DNA from: Dreissena polymorpha
Lineage: Eukaryota > Mollusca > Bivalvia > Myida > Dreissenidae
Assembly: GCF_020536995.1 (NCBI RefSeq)
Contig: NC_068356.1
Coordinates: 80,452,607 to 80,516,606, forward strand
Direction of reading: 5' to 3'
Length of the DNA: 64,000 nucleotides
A model generated the notes under the pieces. The model saw nothing but the letters and a program-made list of their open reading frames with translations, was not told the origin of the DNA and made no database searches. Positions 1 through 40,300 of the stretch are shown piece by piece. How positions within the stretch are numbered: position 1 is the first letter of the stretch; each line of letters opens with the position of its first letter. The position numbers and the translations under genes are program-made.

Positions 1-297
1 ATGAAAGCAATAGCTTTGATACTTTAGGAATAAAGTGGACCTAAACACACAACTTTACGAAATTTTCAATTTTCTAAGTATAAAAAGGGACATAACTCTA
101 AAAATAATGCTGACAGAGTTATGCAACTTAATATTCACAATTGTCTTGTTGCCATAAAGAAGTATTCCAAGTTTGATTTAATTATCTTTTATAGTGTTAA
201 AGTTATTTGACTTTATAAAAAACTTTCACCAACGGCGACGCCGACGCCGGGGCGAATAGTATAGCTCTCATTTTTCTTCGAAAAGTCGAGCTGAAAA
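1..297 (-). repeat. dispersed non-coding repeat, cut by the window edge
   Basis: On the minus strand the element begins near 297. AGCTCGAC and its partner GAGAGCT form a terminal hairpin (263-292). A GC-rich stretch (CCCCGGCGTCGGCGTCGCCG) and an AT-rich body follow and run off the window. I recognise it from memory as a common bivalve interspersed repeat with the same hairpin-start design as the elements at 7.6, 38.2, 42.9 and 48.2 kb. Confidence 0.5.
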
Positions 298-1106
298 GCA
301 TAATGCAATTTTGTTTACATATTATGCTTAGTAAGTTTTGAAACAACGCAACTCTAATAAAAATACTTATCCATTTGTAAAAAACCATGATTGAATGCAA
401 ATTAACGCAGATTTTTGTTTACGCTGTACACATTTACATTGGTCTTATGAAGCGAAAACACGTTATATTACTAAAAAAGAAACCGGACTCACTTTACAGT
501 GTAAAAAATGTATAATGCATATGGTGCTAACAAGAGGATCATAGTTGCCGTACATAACTCACCTAATATAAAGGCGCAAGTAATGGCGCAGAATGACCTG
601 AAGGCTCCGCTTGACACAGATTCAAACAGTCACTTGATTTTGTCAGGATAAACATTCTTAGTTTGTTTGATCAAGTCATACATGTGGCTTTTTCAAAGCT
701 GTCAGGATATTGACCAGATGACCTTATCTTTAACCCCATATGATTTAAACTTGAATGACAAATTGTCATGATAATCAATCTGACCAAGTTTTATCGATAT
801 TGAGTGTGGAATGCGGACTAATAACAAAAGGTCACTTCGTGCTCAGGTGAGCTAAACACTGTTATATTTTTAGATCAAGTAGTAAAGACTTTCCCGTCAC
901 GAGAACTGTTCAATTAAAATCCCATTGACAGAATTGGGTTATCAACGTGACAGAAATTATGAAAACCTTTGCCTGTCATAATCATTTTTTAAATTGTGGT
1001 GATATGCAGGTGATTGTTAAGTGAGGGGTTAAGTCCCTAGACCTTTTTTGACGATGCTGCTTCAGCGAAGCAGCTCGTCTAAGTTATGATACCATGAAAC
1101 AATTCA

Positions 1107-1427
1107 TCACAATGGCGACATATGTACAAGACCGAGCCATTCCGATTGAGTTAGCTTAATTTTCTCAATCGGCATACCTCGCTGATTATCATTGATAAAG
1201 GTAAAGGCAGCTTGGTTCCCGTCCGCTTTCAAGGTTATCGAGAGGTTCGGGACAGAAACCAGACACGAAACTGCCAGGTGGCACTTCAAACGCTGTGACG
1301 CTGGGAAAACCCCAAATGTATTTATTTTTAGATTTGATCGAGAAAGTAATCCGCCTCCCAGTTTCGCTGAATGGGTCAAGTTTCCCACGGGTGCTACTCG
1401 CGTACCCATAAAAAATATCGTACCCAA
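1107..1427 (-). pseudogene. open fragment of unknown origin, possibly PC4-like at its C-terminus
   Basis: This 106-codon frame has biased composition and a C-terminus, SITLKADGNQAAFTF then IEKIKLTQSEWLGL. That part loosely resembles PC4/p15 single-strand DNA-binding domains, whose last helix often reads I-S-L-T-x-x-Q-W. There is no start context, no splice context and no partner exon, so it is probably a relic of a repeat-borne gene. The assignment is weak. Confidence 0.2.
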
Positions 1428-1542
1428 AATTGATCGTACCCTATTTTTTCGTACCCAATTTTGTTTTCATACCCAAATTTTTTTTTGAACCCATTTTTTT
1501 GTCCAACCCAATTTTTTTCGTACCCAAAATTTTCGTTCCCAC
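1406..1542. repeat. degenerate GTACCCAATTTT minisatellite
   Basis: About seven imperfect units of 17-21 bp, each a C-rich GTACCC/AACCCA block followed by a run of T. They lie immediately beside the 1.1-1.4 kb open fragment. The units differ by T-tract length and a few substitutions. Confidence 0.7.
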
Positions 1543-1696
1543 AAACACAATTGTGGTGATGTAGATAAACTTAAATTGATACATGTATATCCATCCTCTT
1601 CAACAGCATCGTCACACCAGTACTGTCAGTACTTTGATTAAGTTATATACTATGCTCATCAAGTCCAGTCCGTTTCCCATACTGGAGGGTCTTGAT

Positions 1697-29321
<27,625 letters not shown>

Positions 29322-29988
29322 GTGAATATGCTCAAACACGGAAGTTAATTAATGTGCTGAAAATTCGATAACACGTCGTACATATTTCACGATTTTATTT
29401 ACCCTTCCTTGTTTACATGTACTTTACCGAAGTTTAGTAATGGACAGATTTGTGCTAATATGGAACACCGTTTTGCTTCACATTGTTTGGTTATGCTTTA
29501 AACTTATGTAGATGAATACGTTTGGGCTTCCATACAATTTGTCTTACGACTTGAATAAGAAACAGAAGAATTTGTACCAGAACATCAACGAAATATACAG
29601 TCGTAATAATGTGCGTATGTACAATCGCAAACTCGTTCATTTTTTCATATTACACAATTCATATGTTCAGTGTTGGGAAATTACCATTAGTCTAGAAAGA
29701 ATCGTTCAAACGGCACATGGACACAATTACTAATTAACAATCGGTATCGGGGTAAACTTGTTCGAGGCATTAGATGGAATATGGCATAACGGACTTATTC
29801 ATAAGCTCCGAGGAAGTGGTATCTCTTGCAATATTCCATTTTGGTCTAAAGATGACATTAATGACATAAATGAAAATTGAACAACATTTATGTATGGTCT
29901 CAAACAAAAAATGATAATGTATGTTATATAAAATATCGTTCTAGTATAGGAATGAGTCTCGCTTTTACTTGGTAACTGGTTCAATTAA

Positions 29989-30452
29989 AGTGATATTGTG
30001 GGCATCTAACAGTATATAGGTGCATGTCTATCGCAACCGTTGTTTATTTTTGGTGTTTTCACTTCATATACACTTATATTTGTTAATGCAGCATCAACAT
30101 ACTAAAACAATATCCCGGAAAGATAAAAATAATCCATTTGAATATCAACCGTACTTTCGTTTTGACAACTGACGACAGAAATGATTTGATGTACGATGTG
30201 AGTCTAAATGTAGTTTTCATGCAGATTCGTTCATACGACACAAAGACACACTTTTGTTTTACGGATCATTTCATCTTAGAGGACTGGGTGAGTCATGTAG
30301 TAAAATATCGAAAATAATTTATATTTTTAATAAACAACTGGTAGCAAGATCAGTTGTAGATAATTGGTCAGTTACCACATTTTAACTAATTATTTTGACC
30401 TGTTAATTCTTTTCAGCTCAATTCAACAGTGAAAAATGCTCATAATATCACT
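29989..30452. mobile_element. 464-bp MITE with TTAA target duplication, unit B only
   Basis: Inverted ends AGTGATATTGTGGGC and GCTCATAATATCACT are flanked by TTAA on both sides (29985-29988 and 30453-30456). Unit A has the empty site near 17690, reading 'gttcaattagatgcttc'. I recognise no coding capacity. The TTAA duplication suggests piggyBac- or Kolobok-type mobilisation. Confidence 0.85.
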
Positions 30453-30604
30453 TTAAATGCTTCAGTTGTATTTCGGCCACACTAATGCTATCAGTGAGTC
30501 TGATGGCAGACCACTGCCCACGATTCTTCAATGTGTAATCTACCGCTTATCAATTGATCTTAATATTAAGGATGGATCTACCGAAATTTTGAACGGTGCA
30601 TTAA

Positions 30605-31097
30605 AGGGACCTTTTCGCAGGTTTTGGCGTGTATTGAAGTTTGTTTTTAAATGCTTTAAATTGATAAATGTAAACATTGAAACTAAATAGCCCCAGTCAA
30701 ATACAAGCATAAAATGAAGGATAAAAGAAATCCGCAACTGGGCTCGAACCACTGATCCATGAAGTAAAAGTATACTCTTTAAACCACTCGGCCCTCCGTG
30801 CTCATATTGTGAGTGGTGGATTTTATACTTCATATACGCAATCCTCGTAATGTCACAAAATATAACGGCATTAACAGAAATCTCCACATTATTAATTCGT
30901 GTCGCGTTTGTAACGCTTCATAATTATCAGGTTTTTAAATCGTCAAAAGATGCATATAATGGATATTTGAGAGCATAGTACATGTTCAGTATAGGTTGTA
31001 TTACTGTTTCCTCGAAAATATCATAACTACAAAGAAAATTTGCAAATCTGAATCTTTTTTTTATTTTGTCAATTTACCAAAACGTGAAAAGGCCCCT
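30605..31097 (-). mobile_element. MITE with TTAA target duplication and tRNA-like core, copy B1
   Basis: Orthologue of the copy at 17842-18311 in the duplicated unit, with the same inverted ends, TTAA borders and internal minus-strand GGCCGAGTGG/GGTTCGAGCCC boxes. An extra A lies within the tRNA-like part near 30780. A few small indels distinguish it from A1. Confidence 0.8.
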
Positions 31098-33752
31098 TTA
31101 ATTCAACCTAAGACATTCGTTGTCATGTGTGTTCAAATGTTGTGTTCCACTTCTATTGGTGCAAATGTAAAAATATTCTTGGGTACTTCTTTCAATAACA
31201 CAAACATGCCGGTCAACAATGTAATATACTTTTCAATATAATTGCCCCTTTTCGTCATATTGACTTTTTCCATCTAATCTTACCCAAACTTTCACAGTTT
31301 TTGACGACCATCGTATCTAAACAAATGCCTACAATAAGATATATTAACAGACAAGCAAATGGAATCGATTATCGATACTACATCAACAAATGTCTTATCG
31401 TTTTATTCTTCATTTATTATTTTCGTTTATAAAACTGTAAACAATTAAATATTTCGTGTAGATTATAACTCATAGCCATTGATCACGGCACACATATATT
31501 AATCATGGTTGTTATTTCGCTTCGCGATTGTTTTAAATTGTCCGAAGATGCTTTACATTCAGTATCAAACGCACAGAACTCGATATATATTAACAACATG
31601 TAGCTTGAATAAAATAAGTGAAATTATTAATAGAAGATGAAAATGTTTCTAAATAAGTGCATAACAAATTATTTGTGATATTTATTTTCATAGTGATGTA
31701 AATAATACATGTTTATTACATAATATTAATATTTATAATAATCTTATTTCGAATGATGTTTAAGCAAGCGTGCTTTTTGAGAACATTGATCGTGTATAAA
31801 TCGTATGACATGATTGAGTGTACATATATAACAACAGGAATGTCTTCCTCGTCGAATACTTGAGATGGTTAGTCGCTTTGCAGGTCAAAGTATATGCGTT
31901 TTGAAATTGAGTGTTATAATGCTACACTCTTACTTGTCTTTGTAGACCTAACTTAGTCATAATGTGGGAAATTATTAATGCATTACTCACGACAGCGACA
32001 ATCAGCGTATAAGTTGTGATCAAGTTACTTTCACATTGTTTGCGATACATCATTTGCATAGATATTTAATTAAAACTAAACACATGTATACAAAGAATTC
32101 TTACCAGCTTTTTTAATTTGTTTTGTATCCACCATTGCATGCGTTTCATTTATATGTCACATTATCCGCATAATAATTGCAGTTTAAGTCAAACTTATCA
32201 GAAAATACTGTACATGGGCCTTATCCAATAGATAAAGACTTCTCGTAAACGGTTGGACCGATCACAAGGCCGATACATTTTGTAGGGGTCTGATATTTAT
32301 TCAAACAAAATGAGTCCGACCGTCCGCTGACTTTCCGAGGACTAAGTTTTATGTGAAATTGAACAAATCAATCTGATATTGGAGCAGTTGAAACAGATCC
32401 GATGCAATCCACTGAAAATTTGTATGAGGATTACCCGAAATGACACGTTTCGTCTAACTTCAATAATGCTCTTTGAAAGTTTTGATATTTGCGTTGACGA
32501 TTTATTTGGCCACTATTAACAAAACCACATCACTCGACCTCATTTTGACGTCAAGTTGATCTACTTTTGAACTGAAAAAAAAACTAAGAAATTCATAAAT
32601 CATTCTGAACCTAACAATGACGCGTTTCGCCTAACGCCAATACCGCATGCTACAAAGCTTTGATATAAAAACTGATGATGTTTTTTTTAAACGATGAACA
32701 CACCCAAATTACTTGACTCTATTTTGACCTTGACATTTAACTAATTCTTTACTTTAACGGATTAATTATGTCAAAATTATTTGATCTTTGTGATCAAATA
32801 GATCGTTTGCTGAACAATAATACTTATTAAAACGCTTTGATTCTTCCATTCAAAACTCGACACATTATCATCATGCGACCTCATTTGACATAGCCATTGA
32901 CCTACTTTTGGACTAAGACTTTTCAAATGAGGAAATGTATGGATACTTACAGTGTGTTTACAGTTTATTGAACGCAGCATCTTGTTCCGAGCTTTGTGAA
33001 TATGTAGACAGACATAATTTAATGCTTATACCAAAGACGTATGTACCAATGTCTTTAGGTTACTTCTAGATACCACATTATATAATCGTGCTAATCAGAA
33101 TGTTGTAAATTGTATAACTTAGGTGTGGTCGTATGTCCGAATTGAGTATAAGTGGTTCATAAAAATATCCAATATAGTACTTAAATTATATTGTAATTTA
33201 ACATAAGTCTCTTCATTCTTCATAACTACTCCGCAAACAAAATTAGTGTGATATTAGTTGGCCTTACAATAAAATGGTAAATTTATTACAAACATATAAA
33301 ATGACCGTCTGCTAATAAGTCTTATTTTAAAAGGAACGTTTACTAGTTTATTAAACAAGCTTTACATGAAACTAAAGTTGCTCAGTGAACAACACAAAAG
33401 ATCAAACTTATAAATGCACCGAGGTGCCGCTCTGACCTCGATTTCTGGTCATAACGCTATGTCTTTAAACAATGCGATCGGTACATATTCATAAACATTC
33501 AACATGTGAACGCATGCACATGCACAGTTATATCGTACTAAACAGTAGATTTTTATGAATGTCTGTCCGTATTTCCCTGGTCACAATCCTGAATAAAGAA
33601 ATCTCCTGCACATTTCTTTGTAGAACATACAGTTATAACTTCTTTTCATATGCATCTCTGCATGAAAGATTTGTATCATCGTGAAAAATCATAAAAATAT
33701 TAAGCGCCTATTTCGACTTAAGACTTCTAGTGGCATGATTATTATAGAAAAA

Positions 33753-33801
<49 letters not shown>

Positions 33802-33890
33802 GTCTGTCTGTCTGTCCGTCCGTCCGTCCGTCCGTCCGTTCGTCCGTCCGTCCGGCCGGCCGGCCGTTCGGCCGGCCGTTCACCCGTCAT
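33753..33890. repeat. (TCTG)n/(TCCG)n/GGCC-rich microsatellite
   Basis: TCTG units pass into TCCG units and then GGCCGGCC blocks. It lies at the distal end of unit B, the position of the longer TCTG tract in unit A, and differs from that tract in length and unit. Confidence 0.95.
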
Positions 33891-34193
33891 CGCGCAATGC
33901 CTTCATCATGAGTCTCTGCGAAGTAAGATCATACCGAAAAGATTTCGAGTCACAACAAAAATGTCAAAACTAAACCGAAGAATGACTTAAACGTATTTTA
34001 TTGTTTATTTTCTCAACCATTATGGAAAACAAACGTCTCGAAAAATAAAAGGCAGGTCAATGTGCTTTTTATTATTTCAATTAAAAATGCTGATGCTTTT
34101 GATTCGTATGTGTCATTGGGCTAAGAACTTTATGAACTCAGTTATTATAAAACATGTATAAGTATTGCATTCTTTTAACCCAAAAGCCCATTG

Positions 34194-37038
34194 CAATGGG
34201 GGGAATCACGTGGTCAGAATTGAGAAAACATGGCCGCCGATGCCTCGCTTAGATTGAAAAATTGAGTGTTCAAACAGGTACATCTTCCTTATTACTTACT
34301 TGTTTTTAATCGGATAACGCCTATCGTAGGGCCAGCTTGAAGCGGTTTCATAGAGTGTCAACCGTTTCCCTCTGGTTGGTCGGAGTGTGGAGATTACTCA
34401 TGGAATATTTTGCGATTTCTTGAACCGTCAATTGCTGTTGTACACGCACTAACAATAATATCACTGTTTTCACAATAATTAGCACTGTTTAAGTACCAGT
34501 TGTGCATTTGGACGCATTGTAACTTACAAAAAATGGATACATCGATTGCTAATGGCGTTATTTTCAAGGTAAAGTTGAGTTTAGATTGGTTTTAACGATT
34601 GCTGTTGAGCACGCACATGGCTGTTGTACACGGACAACTTCTAGAACAACTGTTGTTGAGCACGCACATGTCAAGCAATACCGTTTTCTCCGCAGAATAA
34701 GTCTAAAACAATGTCGCATTGGCATGTTCCGGTACATGTAGCGATACATATCTTATGTATCAAGCAAAACACACATTTTGGTTGAAAATTGCCTTGTTTT
34801 TTTTTCATAAACTGCAAAACAAAAGGAAACACACAAAACAACTTTCATGTATGCTAAGCATATACTCAACACATATAATTATGAAATAGATGTTCCTTGA
34901 TTCTCTAAGTACTAACACTTTTCCAATAAAATAGTTCAGTATTTAAACTATCAACATATTTATAACTGTTTTCACAGGGTCAGAAGCTCAGGAAAAGTAC
35001 AAAACTGCTCACATAGGCACCAAACAGTATTGAAAGGGCCTTCGGGTTTTGGAAGCGAACCTTTCATGTCCTTCATGGTGAGGTATGTAAGGAAATTGTT
35101 TATATTATTAATGATACAATTTATTTAAGATTATAAAATAAAATGTATTTAATCAACAAAGAGTGTTAATGGAAATTGACATCATCATATATTTCTAGGC
35201 ATATCAAGTCTACGAGTTGGAAAAAAGTTATAAAAAACTTAACATTATTTTTGCATGCCATAGACACACTTCAATTCTTAAATTCAACTTACTTATAGAC
35301 GGAAAAATATGCTGAATATTCTAAATATGAATAAATGTAACTGATTTTGACATATTGAACAAGTCAATGTAACAGCATTATACACAACTGTCTCGTATTA
35401 CTGTAAAGTACTGATACATTACTGAATGCCAGCTTAAAGAATTTAAACATTTTTAGATATGTTTTTGTGTATCTGTTAGAGCTCATAAGAAATACATCAT
35501 AAGATATTAGTAAATTGTTACCCTCGGGGAAAAAGTAGTTGTTACTTTTTTTCTCTGCATCAAGCATTGGGTACAAATTTGACAACATTTTTAACAATGT
35601 CTTTTGATGTAACATTATTTTTCAATTTATTCCTCCAATTTCTGTTTATAACAGATTGGAATGAAGCCTGCCAAGGTCAGCCGCATCATCATTGCCTGTG
35701 CTGTTCTTCATAATCTGCGGTTGATGTGGGGTAACCAGCAGTGGATCCGGAACCTTTAGAAGAGGTTGCCAAGGGAGAAATGTTTCAGGCTGTATCGGAT
35801 GGGAGAAGAGTAAGAGATACCATTATCGCAAATTACTTTACTTATGAAATTAACAGATTAAATATAAATGTTTTCATTATATTTGTGCTTGTATATCTCT
35901 GAGTCATACACTGATAATTTGGTTCCTTGTTTGTTTATATGGGTTTAACAGCATTTGAACAACCATTCAAAAAGTGAACAAAATATATTATTACAATGCC
36001 TCATCTTAATAATATGATCATAACATAATAGATCTATTATAGTGATCTATAATGTATGTTCATCAGAGATGCAGACAAGATGTGCATCAGCAGATACAGA
36101 TGTTAAAATACATGCCCAATGCCAAATCATATTCATCCTTTATGTTCTGGTCACAAACTGTATAGAAAGAGGGTAAAATGTTATCCTGTCTTTATATGTA
36201 CTTGTCCCTTTAGCATGAACAATTGTTCTAAAAACAATTGAACATTCACTTAAATGACAATATCATGAAGGGATTTCTTCAAGCCAAAAACAGCAATCCA
36301 AAACAAATATAAATAAAACTGACTGAAGGAAAAGCAACATTTTCAAATACTCGCAAGCCATAACAAAAGGCAGCTACACCGAAAGAGGCTAGCAAAAAAA
36401 TTCCTATTGAAAATACAAGTTTGATGATCCAGATAGCCAATTTCGTATACGAATTAACATTTTCAGTGCGTTTACATAAGATATGTATCGCTACATGTAT
36501 CAGAACATGCCAATGCGACGTTGTTTTAGACTTATTCGGCGGAGAAAACGGTATTCCTTGACATGTGCGTGCACAACAACAGTTGTTCTAGAAGTTGTCC
36601 GTGTATAACAGCCATGTGCATGCTTAACAGCAATCGTCAAAACCAATCGAAACTCAACTTTACCTTGAAAATAACGCCATTAGCAATCGATGTATCCATT
36701 TTTTGCCAGTTTCAATGCGTCCGCACGACCAACTGGTACTTAAACAGTGCTAATTAGTGTGAAAACAGTGATATTATTGTTAGTGCGTGTACAACAGCAA
36801 TTGACGGTTCAAGAAATCGCAAAATATTCCATGAGTAATCTCCACACTCCGACCAACTAGAGGGAAACGGTTGATACTCTATGAAACAGCTTCCGGCTGG
36901 CCCTATGATATGCGTTATCCGATTAAAAACAAGTAAGTAATAAGGAAGATGTATCTGTTTGAACACTCAATTTTTCAATCTAAGCGAGGCATCGGCGGCC
37001 ATGTTTTCTCAATTCTGACCACGTGATTCCCCCCATTG
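34194..37038 (+). mobile_element. PIF/Harbinger DNA transposon relic with ~560-bp terminal inverted repeats
   Basis: The ends CAATGGGGGGAATCACG and its reverse complement open inverted repeats of about 560 bp (34194-34757 and 36478-37038), over 90% alike by eye. Between them, plus-strand remnants of a DDE_Tnp_4 transposase remain. IERAFGFWKRTFHVL near 35030-35080 is followed, after an intron-like gap, by PAKVSRIIIACAVLHNL near 35670, then in another frame EMFQAVSDGRRVRDTIIANYF near 35790. The N-terminal catalytic part and the Myb-like partner are gone. A 3-bp target duplication is not clear; the flanks read CCCATTG and ATTTATT. Confidence 0.8.
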
Positions 37039-37298
37039 ATTTATTTGGCACGTTTTTCACCCAGTTGGGTTTGTTAAAATTTGACCATACACTTGTTCGC
37101 CAAGGTGCGTTTTGGGCAGATCCAGTCTGCAACCATGCCTGTTAGCCCGGGGAAAAGTCATTATATTAAGCAACAGTCAGCCAACCAGCCAGCAATATCT
37201 ATAAATATATAATAATGTAGTCGATATGCCCCTTAAATGGCAACGGATATTTCTGTTGTGGTTAGTATAATGTAGCCTTTGTGTACAATAGAAGCAAG

Positions 37299-37344
37299 AT
37301 GGCGGCCGAGAAACCAAAATCATTGAAACTGCAACTTATCCACG
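37299..37344 (+). CDS. BAG1: BAG1 exon 1
   Basis: Encodes MAAEKPKSLKLQLIH, the first beta strand of the ubiquitin-like domain, and leaves in phase 1 at GTAATC. It starts 260 bp after the right end of the Harbinger relic, so the promoter must lie in that short gap, in the relic's inverted repeat, or both. I see no TATA box close to the start. Confidence 0.85.
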
Positions 37345-40300
37345 GTAATCTGTTGTAACGTTGTTTGATATAGTCGTATGTTAACATAACATTGTGAGTC
37401 ATATCCATATCATTATTTTTGCATTGAATTAGATGTGTATTGTATTTGGGCACCAAACCAAATTCAAAAATGTCGGTTTGAAAATGTCAAAAGTGTGGGT
37501 GGAGTAAAGGTTAGCAAACACCGAGGATTTAGTAGTTCACTGTGCGAAATTGGCACTAGCCCAAAGGGTTTTGGCTAGTGAAAATCCATTCGGTCTAGTG
37601 GGAATTTAAAAATATGTATAGTCGGGCTAGTAAGAAATTTTACTTTGTATATATGTGTATAAGAATTTGGGCTATTACTTTAAAATCTGAATTTCGCACA
37701 CTGGACTAGTTGCGGTTAAAATTAAAAACCTCTTACATTACCCCTTTAGTGGTCCACAGGGGCTACTTCCAATTAAGGATTGATTGGTCATTGTCGGCTC
37801 GGCAGGGCCAAAAAACCTTCTTCGTAAGGGGCCTCTTTTTATTCCTCTTAACCAAAAAGGCCCATTCACCTACAGAAATTTCTTAAAAATCATGAGTTTT
37901 TCTCTAAATTTCTATTCTAACTCAGTATATTTCATTCCCCAAAGCCAGAAAATTTTGTCTTTTTTTCTCTGAAAAAAAGGCTGTGGTCCTTTCCCCAAAG
38001 TTGGTGTTTTGGCCCTGCTCGGGTACTACTTACATGTATCATGGGTACTCTTAAGTCTACTGACATGTACCCCAGGTACAGTTAATATACTTAATCGTAC
38101 CCGGTCAATATTAGACTGTACCAAGTTGTATTCCCCCCCAAAATTTGTAATGTCCTAAAACGTGCTACCAATAATCGTAAAACGATATTGTTTATAAATC
38201 TTAAACAAACTTCTCTCTTAAAAAAACTGCATCAACGTGTTTTTTATGCCCTTGGATCGAAAGATCAGGGGCATATATTTTTGGCCTGTCTGTCATTCAT
38301 TCATTCATTGTGTGTGTCCCAAAACTTTAACCTTGGTTAAAGTTTTGCAATAACTTTTGCATTATTGAAGATAGCAACTTGATATTTGGCATGCATGTGT
38401 ATCTCATGGAGCTGCACATTTTGAGTGTTGAAAGGTCAAGGTCATCCTTCAAGGTCAAAGGTCAAATATATGGCTTCAAAGCGGCCCAATAGGGGGCAAT
38501 GTGTTTCTGACAAACACATCTTTTGTTGAGTTTGGGTTTCGATAATATAGATTCTATTTTACAAAAAATTGATATAAAAGTGAATATAATTAATTTTAAA
38601 AAATAGCCGATAACAACTGATTTAGCGTTAAATTTTCTCAGGTATGTTTTAGTATATGTATCGTACCCGGGGTACATGTAAGTATACTTAAGAGTACCCG
38701 GGGTACATGTAAGTAGTTCCCGAGCCAACGATGACCAATTTAGCACAATTAAGTGGTCCCCAATATAAAACATCTATTCTACATTACTAAGGACCAAGTG
38801 TGTGTTTTGAAAGGGAGTCATGCAGTAAAAATTAGCCAAAACGCAAAAACAAGCCAAGTTAATGATTTTCATTAAAAAAAAAATGTGAATCATTCACTTA
38901 ATATTCATTTGAATTTTCATATTTTTTGCAATTTCACAACCTTTTACCAATATGGCCTCCATTTTGTAAACAATTGCCAGAAAGCTCATGCAGCAAGTCA
39001 AAGATGAAAATGTTTACTTCTAAATCAAATAAGTATAATTATACACACACATACAGTATAAATCCAGCTTCAATAAATAGTGGTCAGATAAAAAATAAAA
39101 TATCAAAAAATGTTTAAGTTGATCTACATCTTTTCATGTGGAAAAAGGAAAGAAGTGAAAACATTAAGATTGTGCATGTAAACCACAAAGCAAATTTAAT
39201 TTAATTGATGACTTATTTTGGGGAGCGCCTGTCCCAATACCCCTCTTGTTTAAAATCGAGTGTTTAAATGCTCAATTTCCATTTGGATTTCACTTATATT
39301 TTTGCAAGGAATACTTCAAAAACTGGCGAAAAAAGTGTGGATAAGGATATATAAATAAATCATGCATAGCATTGTTTACCCATGCACATAAAATTGTTTG
39401 CATATAAAACGTCCAGGGAGGTCTAAACTTTAAAATACCCATGTCCAGAAATAAAACATACATTCTACATAATTACAGACCAAGTGTTCTTATTAAAACA
39501 TAAAAATGGCATACAACTGAAAAAATGCATGCAAAAAACACACTCTGAGACAGAGAGCATTGAACACATATTTATACCCCCTTCGAAGAAGAGGTGGTAT
39601 ATTGCTTTGCACATGTCGGTCGGTCCGTCGGTCCATCCACCAGGTGGTTTCCGGATGATAACTCAAGAACGCTTGGGCCTAGGATCATGAAACCTCATAG
39701 GTACATTGATCATGACTCGCAGATGACCCCTATTGATTTTGAGGTCACTAGATCAAAGGTCAAGGTCACAGTGACCCGAAATAGTAAAATGGTTTCCGGA
39801 TGATAACTCAAGAACGCTTAGGCCTAGGATCATGAAACTTGATAGGTAGATTGATCATGACTCGCAGATGACCCCTATTGATTTTCAGGTCACAAGGTCA
39901 AAGGTCAAGGTCACAGTGACCCGAAATAGTAAAATGGTTTCTGGATGATAACTCAAGAACGCTTATGCCTAGAATCATGAAACTTCGTAGGTAGATTGAT
40001 AATTGCTGGCAGATGACCCCTATTGATTTTCAGGTCACTAGGTCAAAGGTCAAGGTCACGGTGCAGGTTTTTTTTTGGCCCGATTTTATAGCCGAAATTC
40101 GGCTATGTTCCCAATCCCAAAAATTATACTTTTTTCCCAAAATGTGGCAAAAAATTCCCAATTTCCCCAAAAAAAACAAAAAAAAAAAAATTTTTTTTTT
40201 TTTTTTTTTTTTTTTAGAAAGAAATCTCATGTGTATTTTATCTCAATTTTAATTCAATTACATCTAACAAAGTATTATATGATTTTGTTCTTTTAATTTG

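Noticed and set aside
33681-33973. Frames rich in SVCLSVCLS or DRQTDRQ
   Set aside because: Microsatellite readings at the end of unit B.
34564-36966. Short frames in the Harbinger inverted repeats
   Set aside because: They appear in mirrored form in both repeats and have no protein similarity I can recognise.
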